Source: Lycium barbarum (taxonomy: Eukaryota; Streptophyta; Magnoliopsida; Solanales; Solanaceae). Taken from it: 64,000 nt of DNA. Positions 32,610 to 44,626 of this stretch are shown in pieces. A model generated the notes under the pieces. It was not told where the DNA came from. It worked only from the letters and a program-made list of their open reading frames with translations, and ran no database searches. The translations under genes and the position numbers were made by a program. Within the stretch, counting starts at the first letter, position 1, and every line of letters begins with the position of its first letter. The DNA lies in NCBI RefSeq assembly GCF_019175385.1, contig NC_083348.1, positions 46,398,950 to 46,462,949 of the forward strand, written 5' to 3'.

Positions 32610-34248
32610 GCACTTGACAGTAGTAATGCTCATAGTTTTCTTGGTCTTCTTTGCCTAACATTATCATCTAAATGTATTAAATACAGGGAGTCTGAAGCTA
32701 AATCTAATGATAGCTCAAGATTTTCTTTCCTTTCCTTTTATGTGTCTGATTTTTCTGAAACCTGTTTTCCTTGTCCCCTGCTTACTGTTTGAACTATGCC
32801 ATGCTTTGATAAACTAAGACTAAACTAAAAGGGGCTAACATGTGCTTTCTTTGTTTATTATATGGGCTCTTGGCCATTTATGTGCTTTGTTCTTAGTGGT
32901 GTGCTTACTATAGACTGCCTATTGCTATTTGTTTGTATGATTCCCACCCTTGCTTTCTTTATTTGAACCAAGACATGTCTGAGGGGATGTTTGAATTTAG
33001 GACAGTGCCATGAACCTATCCTAGTCATAGTTCATACCCTGTTGGAATTTCTAATTGCCTCCATATGAGTCTTTTGTCATTTGAGATTTGCCATGTCTAT
33101 AGTTGGATTATGCTTGCACTTATGATGATCTTACCCTCCCGAAAACTTGTCCATCCTGTCCATTCTTTATGCTTTAATTAAGCTATGTTGGACTTTTTAT
33201 TCATGTTAAACCTTTATGTTCTTCTTAGTCATGTCATGGTTATCTTCTGAGCCTTAAATACTTGTTGTGTCTTGCCTTAAGTTACCTTTGCATTGCCTAA
33301 AGCTGGATCTTTCCTCCCCTTTCGTCTGATGAACCACTCAGTAGCATTTTGCTTGTGTGTTTGATTGTTTAAGCTTTGGGCAGTAGCAAAAATTTGATGT
33401 TTGCAATTGTGTGGATTTCTGAGGAATTTATGGTTTGTGCATGACTTGAATATGGTGTTTAGAGTCAAGTTCAAGCTGAATATGTGGTGTATATCAAGTG
33501 TATATGGAGGCTATGCCCTATAAAGGGTTTTTCTCTCCATATATAAGTGATACACTGATAGTATATCTTGTATATTAGAGTCTTGACACTTAGTAAATTG
33601 AAAAAATGAGTATTATAGCAGTAGTATATTATGTATATCACCTCTTGACACTAAGAAAAATTCAGGAAAAACTAAGTAGTATAGCTGTGGTATATCATGT
33701 ATATTACCTCTGAATATTTAGTAAATTTTGGCCTAGCCTGGTCACTTGGGCCTTTTACTCGTGTGTGGTTTATTACCATTATTGTTATGGGCTTATCTGG
33801 GCTGTTTTGCTAGTCTACCGTTACAAAATATTAAGTGGGCTAGGCCCAATAAATTATAAATTCATTTTTTGGCTTTTGTAATAATTATTGTAGTCTTAAT
33901 TTTTGTACTTAGTCTTATTCGTGAATGTACACTAATATCATGCATACCAGTTTGTATCTTTGCCTATTCGAACCCGTTGGTGGGCCCCAACGGGCTTCAC
34001 CAACACTTTTATATCGAGTCAACCCAATTCGGAGAAAAATGGAGCATATGTTGGATCCACTGAACCCAAGTGCATAAACATTTTCTCTTTTGGGCTTAAT
34101 CGGCCCAAATACCCTACCTCCTTTAAATTATGTGCTTAAAATTATTATTTGTGCAAATTACCATGCCTATTGGAACCCTTAATGGATTGTCATATTTTAA
34201 AAGTCACTAAAAATGAATTTGCTACAAACTTTGACACGTTAATGCAAA
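32610..34248 (+). mobile_element. Ogre/Tat-like 5' LTR, block 3 of 4
   Basis: This 1.6-kb T-rich non-coding DNA lies between C and E. It includes an imperfect repeat of about 75 bp (about 33540-33730). It ends at GCAAA (34244-34248), the left target duplication of E. No coding capacity was seen. Confidence 0.5.
33540..33730. repeat. Imperfect tandem repeat of about 75 bp
   Basis: Three diverged units share TATATC-TGTATAT plus CTTGACACT or CTCTGAATATT plus TAGTAAATT. The repeat lies within the Ogre-like LTR. Confidence 0.5.
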
Positions 34249-34692
34249 TGTCACACCCTAATTCCGATAGGGCATGATGGGCACCGAACTCTTACTTAAA
34301 GCTGAGCGAACCCTCTGGCATTCACATAATGAAACTGGACATATAAAAAAACTACGGAAATATAAAAAGTACTTTCCGTCAAACCATAGAAATTCGCGAA
34401 CGATACTCAATTAATCAAAAACCGAGTAAGTCAAACTGACATATCGGCCTACATGGTCGCTTTACGCAACACATGACATCTCAACATACTAACCATAGGA
34501 CACTATCTGCAAAGACTCTAAGAGTAAACACCTGAATCATATGAGTCGGGACAGGGCCCCGACGTACCCATACACACATATGATAACCATAATGACTGGG
34601 CACTGCTCCAGGAAGAAAATGGAGTTTGCCAATCCAAGATGATAGCAAACCATCCTAGCTGAATACTTTTACCTGCAAAACAATCTGGGACT

Positions 34693-34760
34693 GTGTGGCA
34701 TGAACACAGCGCCCCCAAGCGAAGGGACGTCAGTACGAACAATGTACCGAATATGTAAGA
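34693..34760 (-). other. Conserved LTR box, E 3' LTR
   Basis: GGCATGAACACAGCGCCCCC, then AAGCGAAGGGACGTCAGTAC and TGTACCGAATATGTAAGA: the reversed GTAC box with a changed stem. The second copy is at 42571-42640. Confidence 0.65.
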
Positions 34761-34916
34761 CATAAGAACATCAAGTGCAGATGGATCATGAAGACCAGTA
34801 TCAATAATTGAATGCATCTGTGGCTAACATCTGAGAATATCTGCATAACTCTACGTGACTAAAACTGACTATATGGCGTATGATAGGCATAGCTTATAAT
34901 ATACTGATAGTGCTGT

Positions 34917-35036
34917 GGAACGTACAACCCGATCCATATATAATATAATAATGCCGAGGAATGTACGGCCCGATCCATATAAAATATAATAATGCCGAGG
35001 AATGTACGGGCCGATCCATATATAATATAATAATAT
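34917..35036. repeat. Roughly 54-bp tandem repeat, E 3' LTR
   Basis: Three units of GGAA(C/T)GTAC..CCCGATCCATAT plus ATAATATAATAATG. They are repeated in the 5' LTR at about 42795-42912. Confidence 0.75.
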
Positions 35037-37265
35037 ATATATATACCGTACCCGGCCCTCTAGTGAGGGACTCAGTGAATAATGCAATGAAACTTTGCAC
35101 GAATACATACCCAGCCCGGGACTCGATGAATGATATATTAACGGCATGCACGAGTAGAATATCATGAGCAACCATATGCAAACTAAATCATCATCTGGGA
35201 CTCAATATAATAATTTGAATGAACCGACACTTGAGAATCAAAGACAACTGTCATGTCAAGTACCACTGAGAACTAGAATTCATTGGAGTCATGTATGTTC
35301 ATCATTCGCTCGTTTATGTAATTCATGCCATAAATAAAGAAGGGATAGCATTAACATACCTTTGTCCGCTTCTGAAGCTAATCCAAACCTAAGTCTCGGG
35401 CTTCCCAAGATCTACAACAACGTCAGTAGACACCAAACATTAGCTATAGGTACTTAGGAATCCAACCCTAAGCTAGCATTTCACTTATAGAAATTCGGAC
35501 AGTATTTCCTTTATAAATTCAACAAACCCCGAGAATTTAAGTCGGCCAAATCATCAACAACAATACCAAAAACTATATTAACAACATCAATAATTAATCC
35601 CATCGATCTGGCCCTACAATATAAAAATAGTTTCAATAATTCAAACAATAATGCGACGAGCGGTAAGCTCTGCTTGTCAATTAAATAATAGTTTTAAATC
35701 CCATCTTCATTCCGAAATTTCTCAACAATATTAACAACAACAACAACACCTCCAGGTTATTCAATTAATTTCCATTCATATAATTTCATATGAACAACCT
35801 CCCAAAACAGTCCACCGAACTACAACACCAATTTATCCGATTTCCGATATAATTTTCGTATTTCTTTCATCTAGCAATGTAGATACGACTTGGATAAATC
35901 AAATACATCTGGGAGAGAGGATTTATTACCTTATATGCCAAGAAATTATCTTCTTACACTTTACTTCCCTTCAAAGAAAGCCCGAATTAAACCATGCGAC
36001 AAACGGAACAACGAGATTGAAGCGGTGAGCACAACGCACATGTTGTTCTCGAGAGAAATGATACTTTGCTTCTTCAAAGTTGTATCTCACGTTGCTGTTT
36101 TCAAAATTAAATCATGGGCTGCTACAAACAAAAGTGAAACTCACGTTGCTGCCTCCATAATCAACTTGAACAACTCTCATACAACCAACAAACAGCAACT
36201 ATAATAACAATCATCAATTACACACTAATCATCTAGCTTTACGACTTCCGATTGTCGTTCCGTAAGTTATACACAATAACACACTAATTTGATCCTTATG
36301 ATCGCTTCTACAAAGGTAGGAGTATTGGACATACCTTATACAAGCAAGAACCCATGTAATCTACCCTGAACTTCCAAGAACACAAAACTACTACAACCAC
36401 GAGAGAGAGGATGATGAGAACTCGAGGATTTCGAAGGAGAATCGAGGAGGAAATTTGTTGCAGATTACTTGCTATGGTTCCAATGTTTTTACTCTTAATG
36501 AAGTGAAAAGTTCTTCACAAATTCCTTATGAAGGTTACTGCTTATGCTTGTTAAGAGAATACACTTGCTGAAATGAAATCTTAATTGATTTTATTACGTA
36601 ATGGATTGGGAGGCCCACAAAAAGCTTGGCTATGATAAAGACACAATTATATATACATATAAGTTGTCATGAGTCATAAGTATATTGTTTGTAGTACTCC
36701 CACATGTAATACCATAATTAAGAGATTAGTCTTCCACTAATTTCCCTTAATTACATCTTTGTCTCCCAATTAATTTATTAATTCATGATCTCAAATCACT
36801 TAAAATATAATCATATTTAGCACCCTTAATATACTCACTATCACAATCATGTGATATAGCACTAGTCCATAGCCTCATTTGTCGCGCATGAAATATTATT
36901 TGCAATTATCGTCGTCACACTTTTTCGTCTTATATCATTTCGGGACTTCATTCTTTGTATACACCGAGTTCTTGATTTTCATGCTTGAATATGACCCAAT
37001 CCTCCGGATCGGGTGAATTTACTCATGTTGGATGGTTCAATTTCCTAGTCCAAAAATATGGGATGTTATGGCTTGGACCGTATTTTATTCGAATAAATTT
37101 CAAACCTTGAGGAAACTTATTTTCTTCGATTTGTTTAACTTTTAATCCTTATGGTACATCCGTAATCACTCTAACCACCTATAAGATTGGGGGATAACCT
37201 CGTTTCCGTTACTAATGTCATTTAACTCGCACGCTTTCCAACATATGAAAACACGGGATGTAACA

Positions 37266-37300
37266 TCCTTCCCCCTTTAGAACATTCGTCCTCGAATGTT
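37266..37300 (-). other. Polypurine tract and palindrome, element E
   Basis: The minus strand reads AACATTCG-AGGA-CGAATGTT (37281-37300), then AAAGGGGGAAGGA next to the 3' LTR. Confidence 0.9.
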
Positions 37301-40300
37301 AAACTAGTCCTGTATAAGTATACTGGTTATTGTGATCTTATGACGAATCAATTACTCTTCTATCATGTCGTGTCTCTCCTTGCTTAACTGAATACCATTC
37401 TCCACCTCACATCAGTTATTATTGAATTTCCAAAGAATGTGGTCATAATATAGCTACTTCCGTAATTGACTGCAACTTACTATATCCATCTACGTTTGAA
37501 GCTTAAGTCGAGTGTGTTTCTTGTTTTGGAGTCATCTTTCCAGTAACACTGTAGAATAGGAGTTGACTTTCCCTTAGGTATGTTTACCATCGCATTTTGG
37601 TTCCTCCTGTTCTCTCTTCTCATTCTTATAGGTCTACTTCCACTCTTTATTTAGGTCGCATAGTCCGCAGCGTACCTCCTTCTTGGAGTCATCATTTTAA
37701 TCCTCTGACATGCACTATCTATAATATTCCCTTTGAATAGTTGAGAACAAGTTTCTTTCTTAGTAATGACTCTCGGTTGTAATACTCCCTTGATTCCTCA
37801 GGGATATCCTTTCAAGAGATATAAGTGAGTCATTTTCCTAATATGATCCCCCTTGATACTCAGACTTGTCGATCCTTTTTCTTGCTCAATAATGGTATTA
37901 AATCTCACATGGTTTGCAAATCTCTCCCACTTCCTTCCTTCCATATGACCATGATAATGGTATTGATCCATATCTGTAGAGTCTGGATAAATTCAAGTCG
38001 AGATGTCCTATCGTAGATGTCTCTCGTCGACTTATTAATGGTTTCATAATTTTTGAGAATTTCATAATCTTATGGTAAACTGTTGGAACTTCGGTATAAC
38101 CACAATGATACAAAAATGAAAGTTCCAAGGCATAATATTCTTCTAGTAAAACCCCCTTTATTCAATGATCCCATCGAATTCGTAAGTAATCTAACACACC
38201 CCAAGGCTATCGTAGGAAACGTATAACATATACCTATATCATATTCAGAGTTATTGTCCTATTTATCCTTAATGATAATCCCAACTCAACATTTCGACTC
38301 AATTTACCATATATTTTCCCTCAACTAACTCGGAGTTTCACAAACACATTATTATTGCTTACCTCTTACTCCTCTTTTTATGTACCCAATTGGTTCCATT
38401 CTCGACATGTAAATACTTGCAGGTTACATAAACGTTCCTGTGTGGTTCGTGCATGAACATCTAATCTTATTCATAAACTTCCCTTCCTTTGGTTCATTTT
38501 ATTTTATACATCTCATACATACCAAAACTCTTTTGTCTATCTATTGTAACTTATCTCGTCATACTCTTTTCTTTCTTTTCTTTGTCCCTTGATTATCACA
38601 TCTTATATTCTACTATAGAAAACTTTATGTCCCTTCCTATTTGTCACATATATATCGCAATATCATTAAAAAAAAACAACTCTACTGTCAAATTCCTTTA
38701 CCTCTATTCCAGTATAACATCGCTATCCTTTACAATATTCCTTGAGTTATTTGCTCCCAATGTCATGTTGTTCAAGGTCTTCATGAATGATTTTCAGTAC
38801 TGTCTCAGATACCCGCTCGATTCTTGTTCATTTATTTACTAGCTATTAGACTCATTTCTGCATAACTCTCACTTTTTGTTTTAGAGTCTATATTTTGTCA
38901 CATCTTAGAATTTATCGTTTCAATATCTACACTGGTATTTTCCTTACTCGCTTCCCCCATTAAGGGTCTTACTTATACCATTCTAAAATCTGTTACCTCA
39001 CTTCCAATATCGAAGTCATATATCCGTTTCCTCAATTCCCTTATTATACTGCATCATATTCATGCCATTTCCCATAATTTATAGCTATGGTAATTCATGT
39101 GTGAAGTCTTAACATACTCATCTTGCAACTTTGTCATCAAGTAATACAACCAACATAGCAATCCAAACAAGGATGTATTTTACATAGCTCAACCATTAAT
39201 TATGAGACTATGTCTACATCCGCTCTAACTAAAAGCTTTTGTCCCATAGGGATACTCGATATAGTAGTATGTCTAGCTATCTGTACCATCCATGTAATGT
39301 CATTTATCCCATTCTTCGATACTCAGAGTTCACTTATAGCTTCACCTTTCTCTTTTCTTCCCATCTCAAGTTATTCCTCTCTTTCCTGTAATCAATTTAT
39401 AGTAATCGTAAATGCATTTTCCCTTAAACCAGCCATCTTTGTTTTCAAGGATCTAAGTCCCATGCACAACTAATACCTCTTATGCCTCATACTCTTTTAC
39501 TTTTGTGTTGCATTTAACATTGATTTCAAAACCAATCACAATCATATCGTATTTGTCGTTGATGATAGCCTTGCTTTATCGCTTTATCGTCGTACGGTAA
39601 ACTCATAACTCATGGTCACATTTTTCTTTCCAAATGATTCCTTTATATACTTTACTCATTCTGTCGTGGTATAGGATATTCGTAGGAGATGCCTCTTTCT
39701 TTTCTCAAAATACGACTACTTCTTAAGCGCGCGTACTTCGTATATTTCCTTTTCTTTCTATATCCATACTTATTCCTTTAAATTCTTTCCTTCTCAATTT
39801 ATCCTATTACCTCCCGTTATGATTAATCCTTTATTCCTCGCACTAGGAACCCTATTCTTAACTTAGTAGCGCCTTGTCCTTCAGAATATATTACTTCTAT
39901 ATAATCCATTCTTCGCTTCCAAAACTTATTCTGTTCACATTTATCATCCCCTCTCATCCTTATTATGCTAATATTTTTCCTAACAACCGTTCTATTTCGT
40001 TATTAATCTTTTTTTAGTCTTGGTATTTTACATCCAACCAAGGATATCAATCGTGATCTCAATCATACAAATCACAAACTATTACTAATTTGCCATATCA
40101 CTCTTCTCTGATTTCTTTTTCCAGTCCACTTCCTTTTTCCTTTTTCTTGCTATCATTTCTATCATTGCGAAACCTCTATGCTGGACTTTTCCCTAACAAG
40201 GTGTTATAAGCTTTCTTATCTACTGCCCCATGGCTCGCTTATTGATTTCACACTTGCATTCACTCTTTATTCATATAGAGCATGTCACATCTTTAGTCGT

Positions 40301-40968
40301 TTCCTCGCTATACTTTACTTACTTTGTATTGCATTTCTCGTTCTCATTATATCCTGATCATAATCAACTCTACAGAGTGCCACTTCGTGAGCTCATTCGC
40401 AAGCCTGCTTATAAAATAGAATAAACCTCGTGAAGTAAGCATACTTAACCTGTTAGTCTTTCTGATCAGCCCCATTACACTTACCAGATAAGTCGTCTTA
40501 CCAGTTCATTCATATTCGTCATAATCCTTCGTACTTCGTACCCCTGTCTCAGTCATGCTGTTGCTTTATTTTGCTAATAGACTTGTCGTATTTTACCTGT
40601 GCTTATCCATCTAATCAATAATTCAGTATCACATTCTATTGGAGTTACCCTTTCTCTTCTATGTCATGTTTTAGTACTACCAGTCTCCCTAATTTACTCT
40701 AGTATTTCTATTTTCCATATCAATGTCGATCTTATAATTACCGTTACTATCAATTCGACAACATTTAACTCATCTCTTGTAGTTGTCAACGATACTCCTA
40801 ACTTAATCCGGTCTTGCCATTACTTTTTACACATCTTTTCCCATTAGGACATATTACAAGCTTATATCTTATCTCCCTTAAATTCTAGGAAAATTTCGGC
40901 AGAGTTTCCTCTATATTTCTTACTATCCAAAACCTGCACGCAGCAAATACCAACAGTGCCTCAAAGGG

Positions 40969-40973
<5 letters not shown>

Positions 40974-41020
<47 letters not shown>
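40974..41020. repeat. (TA)n microsatellite
   Basis: An uninterrupted TA run of about 23 units lies inside the 3'-UTR-like piece of element E. Confidence 0.9.
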
Positions 41021-41022
<2 letters not shown>

Positions 41023-41307
41023 ACATATCCCAGCCACACAGGGCTCCCAATTTCATGTAATAGTACAAAGATGTCGAAACTTACCTCATATATCACACCT
41101 CGAGATGTACCTGATCCTTTAGTGATCTGCCCTGTTATACCTTCCTATTTACTTTCCCTTTCGTTCTTTAGCTTTACATTTCAATCATACCTCAATAATC
41201 TTACCTTTCCCGACATACATCTTTCGTGTCGTTGCTTACCTTTGTACTGATTCATTCAATTTGTTCAGTTCACAAAATTATTACTGAACTTATCATCATG
41301 AGATAGC

Positions 41308-41745
41308 GCAGCTACAAAATAGGAGTTAGATAGAATATAGAATAATGATGTACAAACAAGAACCAATCCCAAGGAAAAGGCAGAATAGATTGGATTGGGA
41401 AGTAATACCACCCCTAGACCCCCTAATATAAGACCCGATCGTAGAAAGACAAAAAGAAAATCATGTATTGGTTCAGATTGATATTCCAATCTTTCTTCTT
41501 AGAACGTATTGATTTGATCCCATAAGCGGGACAAAGCATGTTGCCGCCAGAAGCAGAACCCCGTATTCCTTCTAAGCCTTCTATTTCACTTCTATTTCAT
41601 CTGCTATTTTTTAGGAATATAAAAGGATACACAGAGAGAGTACAAAATAGACTTCTTTTTATTATATTTTTATTAAATTAAACAAAATTCTTATTATTAA
41701 AACTAATAAAAGAAACCCTCGAATCACTAAATATATATATATATA
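41308..41745 (-). pseudogene. ndhG: Nuclear plastid DNA fragment with 5' part of ndhG
   Basis: The minus strand from about 41480 encodes [32 protein letters not shown] and [13 protein letters not shown], the N-terminal part (about 55 residues) of plastid NdhG, a membrane subunit of the chloroplast NDH complex. The usual ATG is not intact. Homology stops abruptly near 41308, and the rest of the protein is absent. The bases above 41490 look like the ndhE-ndhG spacer. This is a dead fragment of plastid DNA (NUPT) in a retrotransposon, not a functional gene. The outer boundary near 41745 is approximate. Confidence 0.85.
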
Positions 41746-42030
41746 TCGAGGATGTCTCTTATACATTTAATCAATTCCTCCGTTGTACGAACACTGACTT
41801 ACCTCTATGACAACCGATCCATTATCATATAAATACATATTCTGATAACGTAGCCTCAACGAAGTGACTTACCTCTGTAACTTTCAATATAATCACTCAC
41901 TTTCTTCTGTCGATACCGTTCTTCTGATGAAATCAAGGGTTAGTATAAGGAATCCCATTTCCTATAGCTTGGCTCTATCGCACGATCTTAGATATGAAAG
42001 AAAAGTAACCATCCTAAATGCCCTGTAGCC

Positions 42031-42071
42031 TCCTGTTTATAAATGTGGCGCGCAACACACCATAAACAAGA
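42031..42071 (-). promoter_or_regulatory. Leader stem-loop with GCGCGC loop, element E
   Basis: On the minus strand CTTGTTTATG and ATAAACAGGA pair. The inner TGTG/CACA stem presents TTGCGCGC, with the palindrome at 42048-42053. The scaffold matches A and C but the loop palindrome is different. Confidence 0.55.
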
Positions 42072-42113
42072 CTCTACTAGACACGACTTTGCAGACAATC
42101 CCTAGGACGAACT

Positions 42114-42125
42114 GCTCTGATACCA
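42114..42125 (-). other. Primer-binding site, element E (tRNA-iMet)
   Basis: The minus strand reads TGGTATCAGAGC three bases inside the 5' LTR end at 42129. Confidence 0.95.
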
Positions 42126-44626
42126 CTTTGTCACACCCCAATTCTGATAGGGCATGATGGACACCCAACTCTTACTTAAAGCTGAGCGAACCCTCTGACA
42201 TTCACATAATGAAACTGGACATCCAAAAAAATTGGAAATACAAAAAGTACTTTCCGTCAAACCATAGAAATTCGCGAACGATACTCAATTAATCAAAAAC
42301 CGAGTAAGTCAAACTGACATATCGGCCTATATGGTCGCTTTACTCAACACATGACATCTCAACATACTAACCATAGGACACTATCTGCAAAGTCTCTAAG
42401 AGTAAACACCTGAATCATATGAGCCGGGACAGGGCCCCGACGTACCCATACACACATATGATAACCATAATGACTCGGCACTGCTCCAGGAAGAAAATGG
42501 AGTTTGCCAATCCTAGCTGATAGCCAACCATCCTAGCCGAATACGTTTACCTGCAAAACAATCTGGGACTGTGTGGCATGAACACAGCACCCCCAGGCGA
42601 AGGGACGTCAGTACGAACAATGTACCGAGTATGTAAGACATGAGAACATCAAGTGCAGATGGATCATAAAGACCAGTATCAATAATTGAATGCATCTGTG
42701 GCTAACATCTGAGAATATCTGCATAACTCTACATGACTGAAACTGACTCTATGGCATATGATAGGCATAGCTTATAATATACTGATAGTGCTGTGGAACG
42801 TACAGCCCGATCCATATATATTATAATAATGTCGAGGAATGTACGGCCCGATCCATATAGAATATAATAATGCCAAGGAACGTACGGGTCGATCCATATA
42901 TAATATAATAATATATATATATATATATACCGTACCCGGACCTCTAGTGAGGGACTCGGTGAATAATACAATGAAACTGTGCACGAAAACATACCCAGCC
43001 CGGGACTCGGTGAATGATATATTAACGGCATGCACGAGTAGAATATCATGAGCAACCATATGCAAACTAAATAATCATCTGGGACTCAATAGAATAATTT
43101 GAATGAACTGACACTTGAGAATCAAAGACAACTGTCATGTCAAATACCGCTTAGAACTAGAATTCATTGGAGTCATGTATGTTCATCATTCGCTCGTATA
43201 TGTAATTCATGCCAAAAAGAAAGAAGGGATAGCCTTAACATACCTTTGTTTGCTTCTAAAGCTAATCCAAACCTAAGTCTCGGGCTTCCCAAGATCTATA
43301 ACAACGTCAGCAGATACCAAACATTAGCTTTAGGTACATAGGAATCCAACCCTAAGCTAGCATTTCACTTATAGAAATTCGGACAACATTTATTTTATAA
43401 ATTCAACAAACCCCGAGAATTTAAGTCGGCCAAATCATCAACAACAATACCAAAAACCATATTAACAACATCAATAATTAATCCCATCGATCCAGCCCCT
43501 CAACAATATAAAAATAGTTTCAATAATTCAACAATAATGCGACGAGCGGTAAGCTCTGCATGTCAATTAAACAATAGTTTTAAATCCCATCTTCATTCCA
43601 AAATTTCTCAACAATATTAACAACAACAACAACAACAACAACACCTCCAGGTTATTCAATTAATTTCCATTCATATAATTTCATATGAACAACCTCCCAA
43701 AACAGTCCACCGAACTACAACACAAATTTATCCGATTTCCGATATAATTTTTGTATTTCTTTCGTCTAGCAATGTAGATACGACTTGGATAAATCAAATA
43801 CATCTAGGAGAGAGGATTTCTTACCTTATATGCCAAGAAATGATCTTCTTACACTTTACTTCCCTTCAAAGAAAGCCCGAATTAAACCATGCGACAAACG
43901 GAACAACGAGATTGAAACGGTGAGCACAACCCACATGTTGTTCTTGAGAGAAATGATACTTTGCTTCTTCAAAGTTGTATCTCACGTTGCTGTTTTCAAA
44001 ATTAAATCATGGGCTGCTACAAACAAAAGTGAAACTCACGTTGCTGCCTCCATAATCAACTTGAACAACTCTCATACAACCAACAAACAACAACTATAAT
44101 AACAACCATCAATTACACACTTATCAACTAGTTTTACGACTTCCGATTGTCGTTCCATAAGTTCTACACAATAACACACTAATTTGGTCCTTCTGATCCC
44201 TTCTACAAAGGTAGGAGTATTGGACATACCTTATACAAGCAAGAACCCATGTAATCTACCCTGAACTTCCAAGAACACAAAACTACTACAACCACGAGAG
44301 AGAGGATGATGAGAACTCGAGGATTTCGAAGGGGAATCGAGGAGGAAATTTGTTGCAGCTTACTTTCTATGGTTCCAGTGTTTTTACTCTTAATGAAGTG
44401 AAAAGTTCTTCACATATTCCTTATGAAGGTTGCTGCTTATGCTTGTTAAGAGAATACACTTGCTGAAATGAAATCTTAATTGATTTTATTACGTAATGGA
44501 TTGTGAGGCCCACAAAAAAGCTTGGCTATGACAAAGACACAATTATATATACATATAAGTTGTCATGAGTCATAAGTATATTGTTTGTAGTACTCCCACA
44601 TTTAATACCATAATTAAGAGAATAGT

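Larger units (their letters stand above)
34249..37265 (-). mobile_element. Element E 3' LTR
   Basis: On the minus strand it starts TGTTACATCCC at 37265 and ends GGGTGTGACA at 34249 (3,017 bp). It has donor-like AG|GTATGT sites at 36334 and 35359 (minus), a CCGAGAATT...GTCGG box (35529-35545), three units of about 54 bp (34917-35036), hairpin units near 35047-35120 and the GTAC box (34693-34760). The segment 36710-36740 is the uninterrupted version of the site where solo LTR I sits in the 5' LTR. Confidence 0.92.
37266..42128 (-). mobile_element. Element E interior, non-coding
   Basis: This 4.9-kb sequence is related to the interiors of A and C in reverse, purine-rich on the element's sense (minus) strand. 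No retroviral domains were seen. It is longer than A and C because of a piece resembling the 3' untranslated region of G (40885-41085), a TA run (about 40974-41020) and plastid-derived DNA (about 41308-41745). No 5S-like segment was found; the equivalent zone is occupied by these insertions. Confidence 0.75.

Noticed and set aside
41265..41489. A working ndhG gene.
   Set aside because: Only the first third is present, the ATG is altered and homology stops abruptly; it is a nuclear copy of plastid DNA.
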